A stretch of DNA of 64,000 nt from Anastrepha obliqua. Taxonomy: Eukaryota > Arthropoda > Insecta > Diptera > Tephritidae. The stretch is taken from the NCBI RefSeq assembly GCF_027943255.1, contig NC_072896.1:930001-994000 (forward strand). Direction: 5' to 3'. Position numbers and translations under genes: made by a program. Every line of letters starts with the position of its first letter. The first letter of the stretch is position 1. Under the pieces are notes generated by a model. That model had not been told where the DNA came from and searched no databases. It was given only the letters and a program-made list of their open reading frames with translations. This document shows, one piece after another, positions 59,850 to 64,000 of the stretch.

Positions 59850-61365
59850 AAGGAACAAAATGCTGGGCACGCAAAAAATCAATTCAACTATGACGTCCAC
59901 ATTGATTGTCCCTGTGACAGCTGCTAATTTAGATCTGCAATCAAATGCTGCCAAAATTTACACTGTTGAACTCTTTTATGTTATTATTTCTATTGGTTTA
60001 GATTATTATGATATCACAGTTTTGCAGGCTTTTTGTTTTTGTAGGCTGCCTCGGACGTTTGGCACGGAATGGACATTTTTTATGGAACAGTTTGAGTGTA
60101 AAGAAGCTCAGTAGGTAACCCTTTCTCTAGTGCGAAATTAATTTACCTCACAAATATTCAATACAGTTCATGATTTAATCTTTAATAAATTAGTAATTTC
60201 ACTAGACACCAATTTCATATTATTTGTACACCTATGAGCGTATTTTTGAGCTTTTAGCCACGACAATACCTGTGAATCTTTCATTTCTACATGTACGCCA
60301 GCATTTCTTCACTCCAACAAATTACTTAGCAGGCGCTCAACACATTACGAAAGTATTTTCGCTTCGAAAATTGCAAATGCACCAACATTTTTAAAGTTTT
60401 AATCGAATTTCCGTGCACAAAAGAGCATCGCCTGCTGTCAAGAGAACGAGCAGCTACATAAAAAGTGCAACACTTGCGGCGCATTCAACAAAAATAGTAC
60501 AGCAACAGCAAATACAATAAAGAGTATAAAAATAGTTCAAACAAAAAGAAAAAAAAAAACAAAAGCAAAAAAAGATACAAAAATTACTAAGGACAACAAA
60601 CCGAGTCATTTCAATTATTCTGCCATTAAATGCACTCAATTACCGCAATCCTTCATGGCTGCCAGCGGCAACAGTACCAGCAACAGTCGACAATCAACCA
60701 ACGAAACCGACAGTGGCAACCAGGCAGCCAGTCAATGAGCCAGGCAGTCAGTCAGTTCAACAGCTGCTAGTTAACAATGGGCAGACTGCAATGACAGCAA
60801 AAACGACAACAATTGCTGATGGCAGCCCAATTTGCAATTCACTTGCCGCTGTGAACGTGCCACTTAAAAGTTTTAACTCGTCCAACCCTCTTTACTGAAA
60901 TATGTATGGCTGCACTTGAATTGAGTGTACGCGTTTGTGTGAGAGTCTCGAAAATTTGCATGGGCATGTAAATATAGTACATAGGTGCATACATATGGAT
61001 ACTAAAAGATTCGGGTGTTCAGTGTTTGTTGGTGCCACCCATTGCATGCTAGAAGTGGCAACAATCAGCCGAAATATTTCACCAAGCTTGACAGGCGCTC
61101 ATTGTTGCACAAAGCTGGTGCAAGTGTACACTGCTACATGTGTTAATCCTCACGTACGCCCCATAAATATGTACGTAGACATGGAGATGCATTTGGAGTG
61201 TAGTGTAAAATTAACAATAATAGTTGAAACAAAAGTTTTAAAAATATCAAACAAATACTATTTGAAACCTATACGAGTAGCTACGCTTCAAGCCTCTCCA
61301 GAGTATTTGCCAATTGCTTGTTTGAGAAAGATTGCGACATTTTCCTGATATTATATTTTTTTTTT
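59850..61365. other. Non-coding stretch, no gene seen
   Basis: Between 60,470 and 60,890 the sequence is CAA/CAG/CCAG-rich (AACCAGGCAGCCAGTCAATG), which is common in fly introns. A-rich tract at 60,536-60,580. No ORF supported. Confidence 0.4.
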
Positions 61366-61412
61366 CTGAAGAAAAAAATAGAAAAAATAAAATAAAATAA
61401 AAGAAAAATAAA
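61366..61412. repeat. A-rich AAAAT simple repeat
   Basis: AGAAAAAATAAAATAAAATA followed by AAAGAAAAATAAAAC. Confidence 0.8.
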
Positions 61413-62060
61413 ACTCTCGGTATAATGACCTCGACCAGCAAAGTGTATAACTTATAGAGCGCAAGCGATTTTAGTGGAGTTAAACACAGAACTTCAGTCA
61501 CTTTTCCCTCTTGTGCTAACTGTTTCCAACTAGGCACAACAGGAAAAACCACTTGATAATTCCAACGCAAGAATTCTTCGGGTAATGCGCTTCTCTTTCC
61601 TTTTCAACACCTGGTAGCGGTCCGGCAGCAGTGCTCGTGTTGTGCCTGATCGTGGTGTGTCCCAATAGACAGCTTGATGGATCCCGTTGTCCAGGAGCCT
61701 GGTCCTTTCGGGCCAAATACAAAGTCCTAGGGTCGACGTTTATAACTGAGTTCCTGATACTCATAGAAGCGGTATTTGGGTGCATCGCCCTTCCCTTCCG
61801 TCGAGAAAAATATATGTACGTATTGAAGAATGTCGCTTTGATTTCTTGTGGTGATATGGCGAGACGCTGGTCCACGCAGGTGTTTGAAAGTAGATGGTGG
61901 GTAAATTCGACGTCAAACGCGATCTTCCACATAAAAGCTGTAGTACATGGCACAAGGCTCAATGGCTTTCTTGACTTGATCATCTTGCCATGAGTCACAT
62001 CTCTTGGGTGGTAGTGATGACAGTCACAAGGACATCACCTATTAGAACAGAGATTCCTTT
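61413..62060. other. Unexplained GC-richer block
   Basis: About 650 bp with base composition near 48 percent GC by eye, in surroundings nearer 35 percent. The minus strand has a 160-codon open frame (61,998-61,516) and the plus strand a 120-codon frame (61,631-61,993) over the same DNA. Minus-strand words such as DDQVKKAIEPCAMYYSFYVEDRV-like residues (another frame) and RTRLLDNGIHQAVYWD look protein-like, but I recognise no family. It may be a decayed transposon or retrogene. Confidence 0.35.
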
Positions 62061-63076
62061 TCCATCATCTTTGTCCCTAAAACGATGGCTTTAGTCGTCT
62101 GAAAGGTAGTGGTTCTCATCCGAGGTTTGATTTAACTTTTTATTAAAAAGTTGCGCATACCCGACTGCGTTTACTCGCGTCTGTAGCTGCCTAAGCAGAA
62201 GCACCAACATTTCCTATGAACGTTACTATCTCGCTTTACGTATACCAATGTAAACAAGATTTTCAGCCTAAAATCTTAAGATTGAGCTCCCGTGAACTGC
62301 AACTAGAAACATCACTAATCCAATCAAAGCGTTTCATGATTCAGCTGATATCGAACTCAATCGCACTTTGTGTGTAGCTAACGGTATTCTAACGATAAAT
62401 GCCCCCACCGTCATTTTGCTGGACGTGTGCGAAGTTTAACAAAAAGTAAAGTAGCCACACCAAAAATTCACAAAAAACCTCAAATATTTAATAATTTAAA
62501 TATCTATTTCGTCAATGGAGAATCGAGCCATTACTCGTTCGTCGGCCTTTGCGCATCTAATATAATCGCTTTTGTACGTAAACAAATTTCATTTTGATTT
62601 CTGTTGATTCTTTTTCCGATATTTATGCAAATTTCATTTCCACTTTCCATAATCGTTTTCCATTTCCACTAACCTTCGCCCGGCCCACAATCCACCCGTG
62701 CAATCAAAATTCATTCGCTTTATTTGGCAGCCAGCGCACAGTGAAGCCGATTTCGTATTTCATATAACTATTGCCAAAATGGATATTAACGTATTTGTAA
62801 AAAAGTTAATTTTTTTATCACTTTAAAGAATATTGAAGTTTGCTTCAAATTTTAGAAAAGAATTATTTTTTTGTTTTTACTTCCCTTCAATGCTTGGCTC
62901 AAATTCACTGCTTTCTGTTGTTACCATTCACAAAGCGTAAAAATGCCAACTCAAAGAATAATTCAGAAAAAAAAAATTGGAAAGGAATACTTAATTAACA
63001 AAACATTTTCTAAAGTGATACTTGTTTTTAATTAACTCTTATTAAAGATTTTTGGTGTCGTATTGATGCTGTTCTT
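62061..63076. other. Non-coding stretch, no gene seen
   Basis: No coding motif or transposon end recognised. Confidence 0.4.
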
Positions 63077-63147
63077 CCGACTACGGACGGCAAATGATTT
63101 TTATGAGAAGCAGAAGTATACACGGGAGTTTGCCATTTCCAGCTAGC
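63077..63147 (-). repeat. SINE body fragment
   Basis: TTCCGACTACGGACGGCAAA, TGATTTTTATGAGAAGCAG and GGGAGTTTGCCATTTCCAGC match the body of the SINE (CCGACTCCGAACGGCAGTC, TTTTTATGAGGAGC, GGAGGTTTGCCATTGCC). Confidence 0.65.
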
Positions 63148-63734
63148 AAAAGACAGTTAAAGTTAAAGAGTAATATATAGATAAATGGGTTTGAAGTAAG
63201 ATTTCCTTAGCTTTATAGCTTTTATATATTATGTTAACTCTCAAACACTCGTTAATATTACACATTCAAGAAAAAACTCTTGATAGTTTTTGCTCTGTAG
63301 TATTTCTCCAACTTTATTTAGAAAGATAAGCATTTTGGCGAGTAAATTCTTCAGATTTAAGATAAAAATTAACAAACAGTGCGACATCTGAAGTTTGTCT
63401 CTTGGATGTTGCGGAGACAGCTCTGTGCCAATGGATACGTCGCTAAGTCCTCTTTCTCAGATTGTCGGTATTTCGCTGCCCTCAAGGTTTTCATGCCTTG
63501 GGGTCTGTCATAAAATTATCTTCTACGAACTTCCAATTAGTTTAGAAGAGTTTTGCAGTTGCTTGTCATTATGGCTGAGATAGTATTCATAAAACTGTGG
63601 TCTGAATCTGTTCCATCTGTTCCATCAATATACCCCACTTGGACTCCTTTATCGACAGATGGCATAATCTCTTCACAGGTGATTTATGGGCGAAGAAAAT
63701 TAAGGTATAAGCAGGGGTGGAATATATAAGTAAA
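63148..63734. other. Non-coding stretch, no gene seen
   Basis: AT-rich; a 62-codon frame at 63,395-63,583 has no motif. Confidence 0.4.
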
Positions 63735-64000
63735 GGGTTTTCAAATAACAGGTGTTAGGTGTTAAACAGAAGAGATGATTATTGTTATGGCCGGAATTGG
63801 ATGGTATTGATCTGGACAACGTTTATTTTCAACAAGACGGCGCTACGTGTCACACAAGCACCGAAACCATTGATCTTTTACGGGAAAGGTTTTCTCATTG
63901 AGAGATAAGGGGTGATCACAATTGGCCACCGAGTTCTTGTAATTTAACTTGTAATTTAACTTTTGACTTTTTTCGTTGGGCCACGTGAAAGAGAAGGTCT
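63735..64000 (+). mobile_element. DD41D-type element, cut by window end
   Basis: Begins AAAGGGTTTTCAAATAACAG, the same terminal repeat as the element at 26,436. After a short leader it jumps into the transposase at PELDGIDLDNVYFQQDGATCHTSTETID, with the second catalytic Asp, and LLRERF, then a TGA stop at about 63,899 and GDHNWPPSSC. Next the sequence NLTCNLTFDFFRW replaces the family's DLTPCDFFLW. A perfect 12-bp tandem duplication (63,936-63,947 and 63,948-63,959) causes the extra residues, and the third Asp may survive as FDFF. KRRS at the window edge corresponds to VKEKV. The first half of the gene is deleted, so the copy is non-autonomous. Confidence 0.88.

Overview
The window looks like non-coding DNA from a higher fly. 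It is AT-rich, full of CA/TG, CATA and poly-A/T microsatellites, and loaded with insect-type transposons. The mix (mariners with mellifera-type ends, transposases with DD41D spacing, and a SINE with a tRNA head that begins GGCGGCCGCCGTAG on the minus strand) suggests an acalyptrate fly, probably a tephritid fruit fly. That is an inference from element types, not a species identification. There is no RNA gene, CRISPR array, operon or prokaryotic signal.

No host gene can be identified with confidence. The window reads as part of a giant intron or a gene-poor interval. The best host-gene candidates are two plus-strand open frames, 35,698-35,821 and 37,527-37,689. Each begins with ATG, encodes a signal-peptide-like stretch and runs into a good splice donor, and both end in phase 1, so they could be alternative first coding exons of one secreted or membrane protein. 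A third possible gene relic is the broken ORF at 45,693-46,046.

Layout. 1-5.6 kb: DD41D-type transposon remnant, two LINE fragments and a decayed mariner. 8.6-9 kb: unclassified repeat with palindromic arms, second copy at 30.5 kb. 10.7-11.4 kb: 5'-truncated LINE flanked by an exact 79-bp target-site duplication. 11.7-12.6 kb and 15.35-16.39 kb: two dead mariners on the minus strand. 17.0-18.0 kb: non-autonomous Helitron carrying a 120-bp minisatellite. 20.2-24.2 kb: two LINE RNase H fragments, and a deleted mariner nested in a SINE. 25.9-27 kb: SINE and DD41D-type copy. 30.9-31.85 kb: Tc1 relic. 35.7-37.7 kb: candidate exons around an RTE-like LINE tail. 40.8-42.8 kb: possible solo LTR, DD41D-type relic, CR1/Jockey-like LINE. 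45.0-46.0 kb: DD41D-type relic and the broken ORF. 49.5-53.2 kb: full SINE with target-site duplication, LINE, second SINE, LINE tail. 53.6-54.86 kb: nearly full-length mariner. 55.0-55.5 kb: long inverted-repeat element. 56.8-58.0 kb: DD41D-type element with a LINE fragment inside. 59.7-64 kb: SINE scraps, an unexplained GC-richer block, and a DD41D-type copy running off the end.

All of the transposases read here are defective by stop codons, frameshifts, internal deletions or lost catalytic acidic residues. Nothing in the window appears autonomously mobile. Its value is as a layered record: nested insertions give relative ages, and several copies are good material for family reconstruction.
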